A stretch of DNA of 64,000 nt from CAVQGZ01 sp942491665. Its GTDB lineage: Bacteria > Actinomycetota > Actinomycetes > Jiangellales > Jiangellaceae. The notes beneath the pieces are model-generated. The model ran no database searches and had not been told where the DNA came from. It was given only the letters and a program-made list of their open reading frames with translations. Below are positions 9,094 to 17,554 of this stretch, one piece after another. Each line of letters begins with the position of its first letter. Position 1 is the stretch's first letter. A program made the position numbers and the translations under genes. Where the stretch lies: the NCBI GenBank assembly GCA_942491665.1, contig CALOBR010000012.1, positions 1 to 64,000 on the forward strand, read 5' to 3'.

Positions 9094-10008
9094 CTAGAAG
9101 TAGCCCTCTCGCTTGCGGTCTTCCATCGCTGCTTCGGTCACCTTGTCGTCCCCACGCGTGGCACCGCGCTCGGTGATGCGAGTCGCGGCGATCTCGTCGA
9201 GCACCTTCGCCATGGTGTCGGCATCGGAGCGGACCGCGGCGGTGAGGGTCGCATCGCCCACGGTGCGGTAGCGCACCCGCTCGACGAAGATCGCCTCGCC
9301 CTCCTTCGCGGTGAAGAACTCGTTGACGTTGTAGAGCATGCCGTTGCGGTCCACCACCTCGCGCTCGTGGGCGAAGTAGATGCTGGGCAGCTCGATGTTC
9401 TCGCGGGCGATGTAGTCCCAGATGTCCAGCTCGGTCCAGTTCGACAGCGGGAACACCCTCATGTGCTCACCGGGGTGCGTACGCGCGTTGTACAGGCTCC
9501 ACAGCTCAGGACGCTGGTTCTTCGGGTCCCACTGGCCGAAGTCGTCACGGAAGGAGAACACGCGTTCCTTGGCGCGAGCGCGCTCCTCGTCGCGCCGCGC
9601 CCCGCCGAAGGCGGCGGTGAACTCGCCCTTCTCGATGCCTTCGAGCAGAACCGGTGTCTGGATGCGGTTGCGCGAGCCGTTCGGCTCCTCCTGCACGATG
9701 CCGCGTTCGATGGCGTCCTGCACACTCGCCACGATCAGCTCGATGCCCAGCTCGGCGACACGGCGGTCGCGAAACTCCAGCACCTCCGGAAAGTTGTGCC
9801 CGGTGTCGACGTGCATCACGGGGAACGGCATGCGCGCCGGCGCGAACGCCTTGACCGCGAGGTGCAGCATCACCAGCGAGTCCTTGCCGCCGGAGAACAG
9901 CAGCACCGGTCGCTCGGACTCAGCGGCCACCTCCCGCATGATGAAGATCGACTCGGCCTCGAGCTCGTCGAGCTGGCTCAACCGGTACTCAGCGTGCGTG
10001 GTTGTCAT
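9094..10008 (-). CDS. cysD: Sulfate adenylyltransferase subunit 2 (CysD)
   Basis: This is a 304-residue PP-loop ATP pyrophosphatase. SGGKDS is at residues 39-44, with the family block HVDTGHNFPEVLEFRD soon after. Toward the end it has FPLSNWTELDIWDYI and the C-terminal DRKREGYF, typical of CysD. The ATG at 10008 (MTTTHAEYRL) gives the normal length; a much longer upstream frame is a shadow. With CysN it forms ATP sulfurylase. First gene of the cysD-cysN-cysQ operon, divergent from dtd with about 106 bases between the starts. Confidence 0.94.
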   Translation of the reverse strand: MTTTHAEYRLSQLDELEAESIFIMREVAAESERPVLLFSGGKDSLVMLHLAVKAFAPARMPFPVMHVDTGHNFPEVLEFRDRRVAELGIELIVASVQDAIERGIVQEEPNGSRNRIQTPVLLEGIEKGEFTAAFGGARRDEERARAKERVFSFRDDFGQWDPKNQRPELWSLYNARTHPGEHMRVFPLSNWTELDIWDYIARENIELPSIYFAHEREVVDRNGMLYNVNEFFTAKEGEAIFVERVRYRTVGDATLTAAVRSDADTMAKVLDEIAATRITERGATRGDDKVTEAAMEDRKREGYF

Positions 10009-10114
10009 GGTCCTCGTCACTTGTCGGGGGCGGCACCAGGGTAGCCCCAGGTGGCTGGCCCATCGGGGCACCGGCACGGGCTCAACCGGGGGCATCGTGC
10101 GACGATCGTTGACC

Positions 10115-10553
10115 GTGCGAGCAGTGGTGCAGCGGGTCAGTGAGGCGGCGGTGTCGGTCGATGGCGCCGTGGTCGGACGGTGCGCGCCACCGCCGGGCGG
10201 ACAGGGGCTGCTCGTTCTGCTCGGGGTGACGCACGACGACAACGCCGAGACGGCCGACCGGCTGGCCGCCAAGGTGTGGCAGCTGCGGATCCTCGACGGC
10301 GAGCGGTCAGCCTCCAACGTCGGCGCGCCAATCCTGGTGGTCAGCCAGTTCACCCTCTACGCCGACACCCGCAAGGGCCGGCGCCCCTCCTGGTCGGCCG
10401 CCGCCCCGCAGCAGGTGTCCGAGCCTCTCGTCGATGCCTTCGTGCAGAGCCTGGCGGCCCGGGGTGCGCACGTGGAGACCGGGTGAGTTCGGCGCGATGA
10501 TGCAGGTGAGCCTCGTGAACGACGGTCCGGTCACGCTGCTGGTGGAGGCGTGA
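10115..10553 (+). pseudogene. dtd: D-aminoacyl-tRNA deacylase (Dtd), one-base frameshift
   Basis: From GTG 10115 the frame reads VRAVVQRVSEAAVSVDG, then LVLLGVTHDD and the active-site strand SQFTLYAD followed by GRRPSW: a Dtd that removes D-amino acids from mischarged tRNA. The frame stops early at 10486. Removing one G from the GGG at 10481-10483 restores the family ending, with FGAMMQVSLVNDGPVTLLVEA running to TGA 10551. The second catalytic motif (here NDGPVT) lies after the shift. A single-base change in a G run in an otherwise perfect gene looks like a base-calling error. Confidence 0.85.
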
Positions 10554-10574
10554 GTTCGTGTCACACTTCTCCCC

Positions 10575-11666
10575 GTGGCAGTAGACGACGATGTGCTCGG
10601 GCTTCGCGAGGAGACCCCGGACGAGCGCTCGCGCGACCGCAAGCGCTCGAGGCGCAGCATGGTCGTGTTGTTGGCTCTGCTGGGTCTGCTGGCCTCGCTG
10701 CTCGTCGGTGGCTACCTCTACATCCGCAGCACCTTCCAGCCACCGAGCTTCGAGGACGCCTTCGAGATCCCAGAGAACCTCCGGCCGCAGAAGGAGCCCA
10801 ACCCCGGGTCCGACGAGCTGCCGCAGGTGGGCAGCACGTTCCTTCTCGCCGGCACCGACAGGCGTTCGGACGGGCTCACCACCGGCGAGGGTGCCGAAGG
10901 CCCCACCTGGCTGCCCGGCGAGCAGCGCAGCGACGCGATCCTTCTCGCCCACCTCAGCGAGGACGGAAAGGACGCCTACGTCGTGTCGATCCCGCGTGAC
11001 TCGTGGGTCGACATCCCCGGCTACGGCATGAACAAGGTCAACGCCGCCTTCTCCTTCGGCGGACCGTCGCTGTACGTCCAGACCATCGAGCAGCTCACCG
11101 ACACCCGGATCGACCACCTGGCCGTCGTCGACTGGAACGGCCTCATCGGACTGGTCGACGTCCTCGGCGGCGTCACGTTGACCTTCGACACCGAGACGGT
11201 GGCGCGCGGTCGCACCTGGCCCGCCGGCACCCACACGCTCAACGGCGAAGAGGTACGCGACTACGTCGGCGAGCGCTACCGGCTGCCCCGCGGCGACTTC
11301 GACCGGGTCGAGCGCCAGCAGAACGTCATGCGCGCGCTCGGCGTGCAGATGATCGAGTCGGGCACGCTGCGCGACCCCGGCAAGGCGCTGTCGGTGGCGC
11401 GTGAGTCGACCCAGCTGGTCACCGTGGACGACACCCTGACGATCCCGCGCATCGTCGAGCTGGCGCTGAGCGCCCGCGGCCTGCGCCCCGACAACGTCAC
11501 CTACCTGACGGTTCCGACGGCAGGCGTTGGGTTCGAGGGCAGCCAGAGCGTCGTCTACCTGGACGAACCCGCCCAGGATGGCTTCTGGGAGGCCTTCCGC
11601 ACCGACGAGCTCGAGGAGTGGCTGGCGGAGAACGACGTCCGGCTGACCCCGGAGAACGTCAACTGA
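10575..11666 (+). CDS. LytR-CpsA-Psr (LCP) family cell-wall ligase
   Basis: This is a 363-residue protein with a charged N-terminus, one membrane anchor at about residues 29-49 and an extracellular LCP domain. Visible LCP features are RSDAILLAHL, VVSIPRDSWVDIPGYGMNKVNAAF (with phosphate-contacting Arg), the WNGLIGLVDVLGGVTL block and an R-Q-Q-N-V-M-R segment. LCP enzymes transfer undecaprenyl-linked glycans such as arabinogalactan, teichoic acids or capsule onto peptidoglycan. No C-terminal LytR_C domain is fused; a separate LytR_C protein lies at 31.1 kb. GTG start 22 bases after dtd. Confidence 0.88.
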   Translation: MAVDDDVLGLREETPDERSRDRKRSRRSMVVLLALLGLLASLLVGGYLYIRSTFQPPSFEDAFEIPENLRPQKEPNPGSDELPQVGSTFLLAGTDRRSDGLTTGEGAEGPTWLPGEQRSDAILLAHLSEDGKDAYVVSIPRDSWVDIPGYGMNKVNAAFSFGGPSLYVQTIEQLTDTRIDHLAVVDWNGLIGLVDVLGGVTLTFDTETVARGRTWPAGTHTLNGEEVRDYVGERYRLPRGDFDRVERQQNVMRALGVQMIESGTLRDPGKALSVARESTQLVTVDDTLTIPRIVELALSARGLRPDNVTYLTVPTAGVGFEGSQSVVYLDEPAQDGFWEAFRTDELEEWLAENDVRLTPENVN

Positions 11667-11672
11667 GACGGC

Positions 11673-12065
11673 TCACGGAACGAGCGTCACGCCTACGAGC
11701 GCCGTCGCCTGGCGAGCCAAGCGTCCGTCCGCGGTGAGCAACGTGGCATCGAGGACGACCGCCAGGGCGACGTAGATCGCGTCGTACACCGAGAACCGGG
11801 TCGACCACACGAACGCATTCTCCAGCAGCAGGCCATGCCGATGCGGGTGACCCGAGAGGTCGCTGAGGTCTCGCACAGCGTCTCGGGCACGGTCGTGGCT
11901 GACGACGTTGTGAGACGCCAGCCGCCGCAGGGCTGAGACGACCTCCACCGGCATCAGCTCCGGGTAGTGGACGCGCGAGCAGTCCCCGAGCCTGTCGGCC
12001 ACCTGTCGACCAGCCGAGGAGTTCAGCACCAGCTCGATGGCGGCCGACGCGTCGAGGACGATCAC
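11673..12065 (-). CDS. vapC: PIN-domain ribonuclease toxin (VapC)
   Basis: This 130-residue PIN protein has the acidic metal-site residues in place: MIVLDASAA (D5), the glutamate in PELMPVEVVSAL near residue 40, YDAIYVALA and LLTADGRLA. VapC toxins cleave RNA, often tRNA or rRNA, and are held inactive by their antitoxin. The ATG overlaps the antitoxin stop by four bases, the usual coupled arrangement. Confidence 0.87.
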   Translation of the reverse strand: MIVLDASAAIELVLNSSAGRQVADRLGDCSRVHYPELMPVEVVSALRRLASHNVVSHDRARDAVRDLSDLSGHPHRHGLLLENAFVWSTRFSVYDAIYVALAVVLDATLLTADGRLARQATALVGVTLVP

Positions 12066-12292
12066 CTGGCCCCGTGTCCTTCTCGAACCATGTCGGCTGC
12101 GAGGCCAGGCGGTAGGTCGACCGCGGGGCGCGCCTTGATGCGCTCGAGGAGCTCGGCATGCGTCGGCTTCTCCAGAGACTTCAGCAGCTCAGCCAGCGCG
12201 TACTCGCTCAGCGACATCCCTGCCGAAGCGGCGCGAGCCTTGAGCTTGCGGTGGGCATCGTCGGGCATGTCTCGAATCTGCAGCGCGCTCAT
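12062..12292 (-). CDS. vapB: VapB/FitA-like ribbon-helix-helix antitoxin
   Basis: From ATG 12292 the protein has 76 residues: ALQIRDMPDDAHRKLKARA forms a ribbon-helix-helix strand and helix, MSLSEYALAELLK the second helix, and a C-terminal tail binds toxin. This matches FitA/VapB antitoxins, which also repress their own promoter. An ATG at 12316 would add eight residues. Its stop overlaps the vapC start. Confidence 0.83.
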   Translation of the reverse strand: MSALQIRDMPDDAHRKLKARAASAGMSLSEYALAELLKSLEKPTHAELLERIKARPAVDLPPGLAADMVREGHGAR

Positions 12293-12333
12293 GCGTTCAT
12301 GATGCGGCACATGCATACCGCATGCAACGAGCC

Positions 12334-13287
12334 TCAGAGCTGTGGACGGACGTGCAGCCCCGCTTCGGGGTCGACGACGGCGTCTTGGGTGGCGGCAACG
12401 CCCACGTCATCGCTCGTCACGAGCAGCGGGGCGTCCACCGGCACGCTTCGTTTGAGCAGCGCCAGAGCCAGCGGGCCGTCGACGAAGTGGCGGGCGGCCG
12501 ACCCGATGGTGCCCACCTGCTTGCCGGTCTCGCGCACCAGCACGGGGTCACCGTGCTCGGGCAGGTGGTCGACCGAGCCGTCGAGGTGCAGGCGGGTGAG
12601 CCGGCGAGGCGGGCGGCCGAGGGTGTGCACACGGGCGACCGTCTCCTGGCCTCGATAGCAGCCCTTGTCGAGATGGACGGCCGACTCGATCCAGCCGGCC
12701 TCGTTGGGGATCGTGCGATGGTCGGTGTCCAGGCCCAGCCTCGGCGCCCCAGCGGCGATCCGCAGCGCCTCGTGCGCCCAGACGCCGGCGACCGACTCCC
12801 CCGCTGCCATCGCCGCGGGAAGGTCATCGCGCGGCACGACCCGCTCAGCCTCGGCCGAGGCGACGACTGCCCAGTCCTTGGTCGCGTCAACCACCTCCAC
12901 CCGCATCATGAACTGCATCGAGCGAAGGAAGCTGACCAGCGCTTGGGCCGTGCCCGGCTCCACGAGCGCAGTGGTGACTTCGCCGTCGTCGCCCAGGCGC
13001 AGGTGGTGCTCGACGTGGCCGTGCGGGCTGAGCAGCAGCCCCTGGATGGGGGTGTCCGGAGCCAGCGAGGCCACGTCCTGGGACAGCAGTGAGTGCAGCC
13101 ACGTCAGCCGGTCGGGACCGCTGATGCGCACCACGCCATGGTGGGAGAGGTCGACGAGCGCGCGCCCGGCGTCCAGCAGCCGCTGCTCCCGCATCGGGTC
13201 CCCGTAGTGCGCGGCGACCCCGACGTCCGGTCCGCTCGCCTCGACAGCGCCAGGACGCGCGAGCAGCGGGGAGCGGTGAGCGATCAC
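12334..13287 (-). CDS. ygfZ: YgfZ/GcvT-type folate-binding protein
   Basis: This 317-residue protein has the family signature KGCYRGQE at residues 208-215, preceded by an aminomethyltransferase-like fold. YgfZ proteins bind tetrahydrofolate and help maintain iron-sulfur enzymes. The cysteine of the signature is present. It is on the minus strand just downstream of the nitrobindin-like gene, 43 bases away, a neighbourhood also seen in mycobacteria as far as I recall. Confidence 0.88.
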   Translation of the reverse strand: MIAHRSPLLARPGAVEASGPDVGVAAHYGDPMREQRLLDAGRALVDLSHHGVVRISGPDRLTWLHSLLSQDVASLAPDTPIQGLLLSPHGHVEHHLRLGDDGEVTTALVEPGTAQALVSFLRSMQFMMRVEVVDATKDWAVVASAEAERVVPRDDLPAAMAAGESVAGVWAHEALRIAAGAPRLGLDTDHRTIPNEAGWIESAVHLDKGCYRGQETVARVHTLGRPPRRLTRLHLDGSVDHLPEHGDPVLVRETGKQVGTIGSAARHFVDGPLALALLKRSVPVDAPLLVTSDDVGVAATQDAVVDPEAGLHVRPQL

Positions 13288-13330
13288 GACGACGCCAACG
13301 CTCAGCCCGCCTGGTGGCTTCCCGGACAGC

Positions 13331-13840
13331 TCAGTCAGATGACGCCCCCGCGACGCGCTGCAGCTCGGCGCTGACGTGCGGCTGCAACTCCTCGCCCATA
13401 GCGGCCATGTCCATGACCCACATCAACCGGCTGTTGACGAGCCCATACATACGGGTGGCGGAGCGGTAGTCCTTGGCCGTCTCGGTCGTGAGCACGCCAC
13501 GCGTCGCCAGCTCGATCTTCGCGGGCTCGACGGCGCCGATGTAGACCTCCACGATCCCGGTCGGGTGGGTGAGCAGCACCTCGACCTCACCGTCGGGCTG
13601 CGGTCGCCAGTACCCGGTCTCGCGGGCCAGCGGGTCACCGATCACACCATCGTCGGAGAGCCGCCAGGTGCTCGAGATGTAGGTGAGGTACGGCTTGCCC
13701 GGGACGTAGCCGAAGCGAACCTCTTGGCCGAACCGGAATGCCTCGATGGTCGGGTAGTCCCCGACGCCGGCTCCTTCCCAGGTGCCTAGCAGCCAGGCCA
13801 ACGGCAGGCAGGCGGGGTTGAGGTCGGTGGGGATCTCCAC
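13331..13840 (-). CDS. Nitrobindin-like FABP-family heme protein
   Basis: This 169-residue protein begins with the diagnostic loop GTWEGAGVGDYPTI (residues 19-32) of the DUF1794/THAP4-like nitrobindins. These ten-stranded barrels bind ferric heme; mycobacterial Rv0813c is the close family reference. A nitric oxide or peroxynitrite-related role (isomerase) has been proposed for the family. The C-terminal segment SRLMWVMDMAAMGEELQPH fits the heme-side histidine region. Full length and intact. Confidence 0.88.
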   Translation of the reverse strand: MEIPTDLNPACLPLAWLLGTWEGAGVGDYPTIEAFRFGQEVRFGYVPGKPYLTYISSTWRLSDDGVIGDPLARETGYWRPQPDGEVEVLLTHPTGIVEVYIGAVEPAKIELATRGVLTTETAKDYRSATRMYGLVNSRLMWVMDMAAMGEELQPHVSAELQRVAGASSD

Positions 13841-13862
13841 GTCAGTGCACTAGATCGAGCAC

Positions 13863-13964
13863 TCAGGCCTGGCCCTTGTACAGCTTGTAGACGACGTAGC
13901 CGGCGAACCAGGTGATGAACACACCCACCAGCACCAGCAGCGAGGTGAAGAAGAACTCGAGCAC
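13863..13964 (-). CDS. 33-residue single-span membrane protein
   Basis: Reading from GTG 13964, the frame encodes a 33-residue peptide: LEFFFTSLLVLVGVFITWF, then GYVVYKLYKGQA and TGA at 13863-13865. One transmembrane helix fills residues 4-27, and the tail is basic (positive inside). A purine-rich GAGGG sits about 12 bases upstream. It lies in line between the nitrobindin-like and DsrE-like genes. Function unknown; the codon use and hydrophobic organisation favour a real small gene. Confidence 0.65.
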   Translation of the reverse strand: MLEFFFTSLLVLVGVFITWFAGYVVYKLYKGQA

Positions 13965-14001
13965 GTGCTCACCCTAGCCCTCGGCTGCGTAGGCTCCCAG
14001 C

Positions 14002-14364
14002 GTGGCGCGAACACTGGTGGTCAAGGTCACTGCAGGCGACGATGCTCCCGAGCGCTGCGCGCAGGCGTTCACGGTCGCGGCGATGGGGGTCGCATCGGGC
14101 GCCGACGTCTCGCTGTGGCTGACCGGCCAGGCCGCCTGGTTCGCCGTTGCCGGGCGCGCCGAGGCCTTCGAGCTGCCTCACTCCGCCCCTCTGTCCGACC
14201 TGCGCGACGCCGTCCTAGCCGGCGGGCAGGTGACCCTCTGCACGCAGTGCGCAGCGCGACGTGAGATCGGCGAGAGCGACGTCCTGCCCGGGGTGCGCAT
14301 AGCCGGTGCAGCCGCCTTCACCGAAGAGGTGCTGGCCGACGGCGTCCAGGCAATCGTCTACTGA
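14002..14364 (+). CDS. DsrE-like small sulfur-relay protein
   Basis: This is a 120-residue protein from GTG 14002. The fold begins LVVKVTAGDDAPERCAQAFTVA and continues VSLWLTGQAAWFAV, typical of the DsrE/DsrF-like family. The motif LCTQCAARR has two cysteines (C80, C83), positions expected for persulfide relay. It is divergent from the nitrobindin cluster and sits beside the DUF1416/GlnR genes in related actinobacterial gene orders, which here resume only at 56.7 kb. Confidence 0.75.
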   Translation: MARTLVVKVTAGDDAPERCAQAFTVAAMGVASGADVSLWLTGQAAWFAVAGRAEAFELPHSAPLSDLRDAVLAGGQVTLCTQCAARREIGESDVLPGVRIAGAAAFTEEVLADGVQAIVY

Positions 14365-14387
14365 CCAACGCGCGGGTCAGGCGCGAA

Positions 14388-14412
14388 CCGTCCCGTCATG
14401 ACGGCGGGACGG
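14388..14412. terminator. GC-rich hairpin between convergent genes
   Basis: CCGTCCCG (14388-14395) pairs with CGGGACGG (14405-14412). Within it CCGTCATGACGG (14393-14404) is a perfect 12-base palindrome, an alternative stem. It lies 24 bases after the dsrE-like stop and just beyond the end of the minus-strand rmlC remnant, where a bidirectional terminator is expected. No U-tract follows, as is common in high-GC bacteria. Confidence 0.5.
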
Positions 14413-14427
14413 GGGAGGCGGAGAGGA

Positions 14428-14670
14428 TCAGTTCGACGTCGTCCGGCCCGGGTAGGTCCATACGCTGGACCAGCGGATGGATTCATGCTCACGTGCAGGT
14501 TCGTCGGGCGTGGAGCACAGGTAAGCAACCGTCGCTCCATCCGGGACAGCCATGAACGCATGCCCCAGGCCTTGGCCACCTACGCGGCGCGCAGGTCGAC
14601 GCTATCGAGCAGCACGCTGGCAACCTGTCGCCGCACGAGTCAACGTGGATCGGGCAGGCGGCAGGCCCAT
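14428..14670 (-). pseudogene. rmlC: dTDP-4-dehydrorhamnose 3,5-epimerase (RmlC) remnant
   Basis: On the minus strand one frame reads VLLDSVDLRAA and, after a shift near 14580, GLGHAFMAVPDGATVAYLCST and REHESIRWSS before TGA at 14428. These match the central cupin block of RmlC (typically LDD...GLGHGFMAL...ATVSYLCS). Both ends and the catalytic histidine region are lost, so it is a relic of a dTDP-rhamnose gene. It lies just downstream of the FG-GAP lipoprotein; another rml relic lies upstream of that lipoprotein. Confidence 0.65.
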
Positions 14671-14710
14671 GCGGCAATGGGACGAGGCACTACCCCGCGC
14701 TCGAGTCGCG

Positions 14711-17554
14711 TCAGCAGACCAGCGACTGATCCACGGGCGCCTCGGCCATCTCACGCCGGGTCTCGTCCGGCATGAGGACCGATATGTCCACCGATCGGGC
14801 CGACCCCACCCCGACCCACACCTGGGCCAACGGCCCGGCGGCGTAGCCGCTGGACACGCCGGCCTCGGCGCGGGCGAGCCGTCGCGCCGGATCCCCCCGC
14901 GCCCCGGCTTCGTACACCTCCACGACAGATCCCATCGAAGCCGTCACCGCGAGCCAGTGACCGGTCTCGCTCACGCTGCCGAGGAGGCGGCTTGGCAGGC
15001 TCGGCTCCCACTCGACCACCAGGATGTCGAGCCGACCGTCCCGGTCTGCGTCGATTGTGGCCCCAGTGACCCAGTACTGCGGGGGTCCGGGCTCAGACGA
15101 CGCCTCGAATCGCGGCACTCCGCCAGGCTGGCCAAGGTTGCGCAGAACGATCGGGGAGCCGTCTACCCCGGACGCGGTCGTCACGATGTCGGGGCGCCCG
15201 TCTGCGTCGACGTCGGCGATCTCGACGTGCGGGGACTTCGTAGGGAACGCCGGCAGGCCGGCCTGCTCGGTGACGTCTCTCAGGCGCACACCACCAGTGC
15301 CGGCGGGCTCGTTGAGATACAGCCGGACAGGCACGCGGGCCCCAGCGTCCACCGTGCTGTTGTAGTGCTGGCCGATCACCACATCAGGCCGTCCGTCACC
15401 GTTGACATCGGCCTGGGCCACGCCGGCGGGGTCGTCCTCGTCGCCGTTCACGGCCCACTGCTCGATGGCTCCGGGCTGCTCGATGAACCGTCCGGCCTGG
15501 TTGAGGAACACCCGGTTCGACCCACCGACGACGAGGTCAGGGTCGCCGTCGAGGTCGAGGTCGGCCGTGCCGACACCGAGGCCAGCGACGCCGGTCCCCA
15601 GCCCGGAGGCGCCGGTGACGTCAGTGAACGTGAAGTCGCCGTCGTTGCGCAGCAGGACGCTGGAGCCACCGGAGAACCGGTCCTCGGCGATGAACAGGTC
15701 GATCTGGCCGTCACCGTCGTAGTCGAGCAAGCCGACGCTGCGGGCGCCCTCGGGCTCGTCCAACGTCGTCACTGGAGTGAGACGACCGCCGTCGTTGCGC
15801 AGCACGGTCGTGCGGGCTTGGCCTCGTTCGGTGTCCCGGACGTTGCGGGCCACCACGAGGTCCACGTCCCCGTCGCCGTCGAGGTCAGCGAAAGCGGCCC
15901 CGCTGGTGCGCGCACGCTCACCAGGGAACGCCTCGTCGATCGTGAAGCCCTCCGCCCCACCCAGCAGAAGGCGGTCGGGAGCGGGACCCTCTGCCCCGCG
16001 ATGCTGGTAGTCCTCGACGGGCCGGTCGGCGAAGGTGCCGACGAACACGTCCATCCACCCGTCCGCGTTGACGTCGGCGCTGGCGACAGCGTGCCCGTGC
16101 ATGCCCGAGGTGGCCCGATCGAGACCTGTCGCCTCGGTGACGTCCTCGAATGCCAGTGGTCCAGCGGCGCCAGCCGCCCCGGCCTGGTAGCCGACCTCGC
16201 ACGGCCACGGCGCTGCTGACCCCGCGGCTCGCCCATCGGCTGGCCCGTCGCCGTCGGCACCGCCGGCCAGGTCGACCACGGCCAACACCACCTCGCCCCA
16301 GGGGTCATCCGGCGACGGCCCCGCGTTGAGCATGACGAACAGGCGATCGGCCCCATCGTCCAGTGTCACGCTGTACGAGCCGGAGACGTGCAGCCCCAGG
16401 CTGTCGGTGACGTGGTCGGCGAGCCGCACGAGAGTCGTCTGTTCCCCTGTCTCCCCGTCCACGGCTACCACGGGAGCCTTCAGCTCGGGCTGACCGCCGT
16501 GAGCCCCCGGCACGTAGTAGAACCGAGACGCGTCGGGCTCGGCGGCCATGGACGTCGTGTAGCCCTGCGCCTCACCGAGCGCCCGGATCGACCCCTCCGG
16601 ATCAATGGCGAACAGCTCTTCTGGCCCCCTGGTCACCCCGAACACGGTCCCGTCGTCGGTGGGGAACGACGCGGCCCGCAACCACCCGCCCCCGGGCAGT
16701 CGTTCGTCGTGCTCACGTAGCTGCGAGGCCCCCGGCTCGTAAGCGAGCAGCCGGCCGTCCTGCCCGGCGAGGTAGGCCGTCCCGTCAACGCCTGCCATCA
16801 CCGAGCGGAACCCGATGTGGTCGTCGGTGTCGCTACGAAAGACGACCTCGCCCCGCACGGTGTCGTAGGCGACAAATGTGCCGGTGTCGCGGCCTACCTT
16901 CTCCGACCGGACGGGGTCGACACCTTCGGCGAACACCACTGACCCGTCGGGCGACCCGGCGAGTGACGGCACACCGTGCTCAGGCACGAGCACGGTGAGC
17001 GGCTCGACGTCCAGCGTCTCTGTGTCTACCCGCAGCAAGACGTCCCCCTGGTAGGACGGGGTGTAGCGCAGGCCGCGACGCGTGCCCCAGTACGTCGCCA
17101 AGTACGCCTCACCCTCGCTACCCGCCACGATCTGTCCATGCACCTTGCCGTAGCCCCACGAGGGGTTGCCACCGATGACCGCAGCGAGGTCAGCGGCCCG
17201 GGTCAGCTCCTCAGTGTCTGGGTCGTAGGAGAAGAGAAACGACGCGCCGTCCTCGCCCAGGTGGTTGCCCATCGCCGACAGGAACCGTCCGTCGTCGAGC
17301 ACGAGGCCTTGACCCCAGTGCGACCAGGGGTCACCGGGCCCGTCCGGCCGCGGGTAGCGCATCACAGTGACGACGGGCTCTGCCTGCGATTCCTCCGGCG
17401 GTGTCCCCACGGCCGCACTCTCGGTCGGTGCGGACGCGGCTGGGGTCGGCCACGCCGACGACGCGGCTGGGTCATCAGGCGCGCCGCTGCACGCGGCGAG
17501 CGCCACGGCCATCACCGCCACAGCGCCGACGGTCCGGCGTGGGACCCTCCTCAC
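14711..17554 (-). CDS. Large FG-GAP/VCBS-repeat lipoprotein
   Basis: This is a 947-residue secreted lipoprotein. The signal peptide ends in a lipobox LAAC with Cys22, followed by an Ala/Pro/Ser linker. Residues about 60-430 look like a beta-propeller (repeats such as DGTAYLAGQDGRLLAYEPG). Residues about 460-870 carry six or more FG-GAP/VCBS repeats with calcium-loop DxDxDGxxD motifs (DLDGDGDVDLV, DYDGDGQIDLF, DVDADGRPDIV). The end resembles an ASPIC/UnbV domain (GVGSARSVDISV). Such proteins often bind ligands or glycans on the surface. It starts by GTG overlapping the stop of the preceding small chimeric frame. Intact. Confidence 0.85.
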   Translation of the reverse strand: MRRVPRRTVGAVAVMAVALAACSGAPDDPAASSAWPTPAASAPTESAAVGTPPEESQAEPVVTVMRYPRPDGPGDPWSHWGQGLVLDDGRFLSAMGNHLGEDGASFLFSYDPDTEELTRAADLAAVIGGNPSWGYGKVHGQIVAGSEGEAYLATYWGTRRGLRYTPSYQGDVLLRVDTETLDVEPLTVLVPEHGVPSLAGSPDGSVVFAEGVDPVRSEKVGRDTGTFVAYDTVRGEVVFRSDTDDHIGFRSVMAGVDGTAYLAGQDGRLLAYEPGASQLREHDERLPGGGWLRAASFPTDDGTVFGVTRGPEELFAIDPEGSIRALGEAQGYTTSMAAEPDASRFYYVPGAHGGQPELKAPVVAVDGETGEQTTLVRLADHVTDSLGLHVSGSYSVTLDDGADRLFVMLNAGPSPDDPWGEVVLAVVDLAGGADGDGPADGRAAGSAAPWPCEVGYQAGAAGAAGPLAFEDVTEATGLDRATSGMHGHAVASADVNADGWMDVFVGTFADRPVEDYQHRGAEGPAPDRLLLGGAEGFTIDEAFPGERARTSGAAFADLDGDGDVDLVVARNVRDTERGQARTTVLRNDGGRLTPVTTLDEPEGARSVGLLDYDGDGQIDLFIAEDRFSGGSSVLLRNDGDFTFTDVTGASGLGTGVAGLGVGTADLDLDGDPDLVVGGSNRVFLNQAGRFIEQPGAIEQWAVNGDEDDPAGVAQADVNGDGRPDVVIGQHYNSTVDAGARVPVRLYLNEPAGTGGVRLRDVTEQAGLPAFPTKSPHVEIADVDADGRPDIVTTASGVDGSPIVLRNLGQPGGVPRFEASSEPGPPQYWVTGATIDADRDGRLDILVVEWEPSLPSRLLGSVSETGHWLAVTASMGSVVEVYEAGARGDPARRLARAEAGVSSGYAAGPLAQVWVGVGSARSVDISVLMPDETRREMAEAPVDQSLVC

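Noticed and set aside
8018..9097. Plus-strand open frame of 359 codons opposite cysN
   Set aside because: Antisense shadow of cysN; no domain recognised.
10484..10553. Programmed frameshift or selenocysteine at the dtd TGA
   Set aside because: A simple extra G in GGG explains the break, and no recoding signal or selenocysteine context is visible.
14552..16219. Plus-strand open frame of 555 codons opposite the FG-GAP lipoprotein
   Set aside because: It mirrors the repeat-rich lipoprotein gene; composition (Val/Asp/His/Arg) is that of an antisense frame, without motifs.
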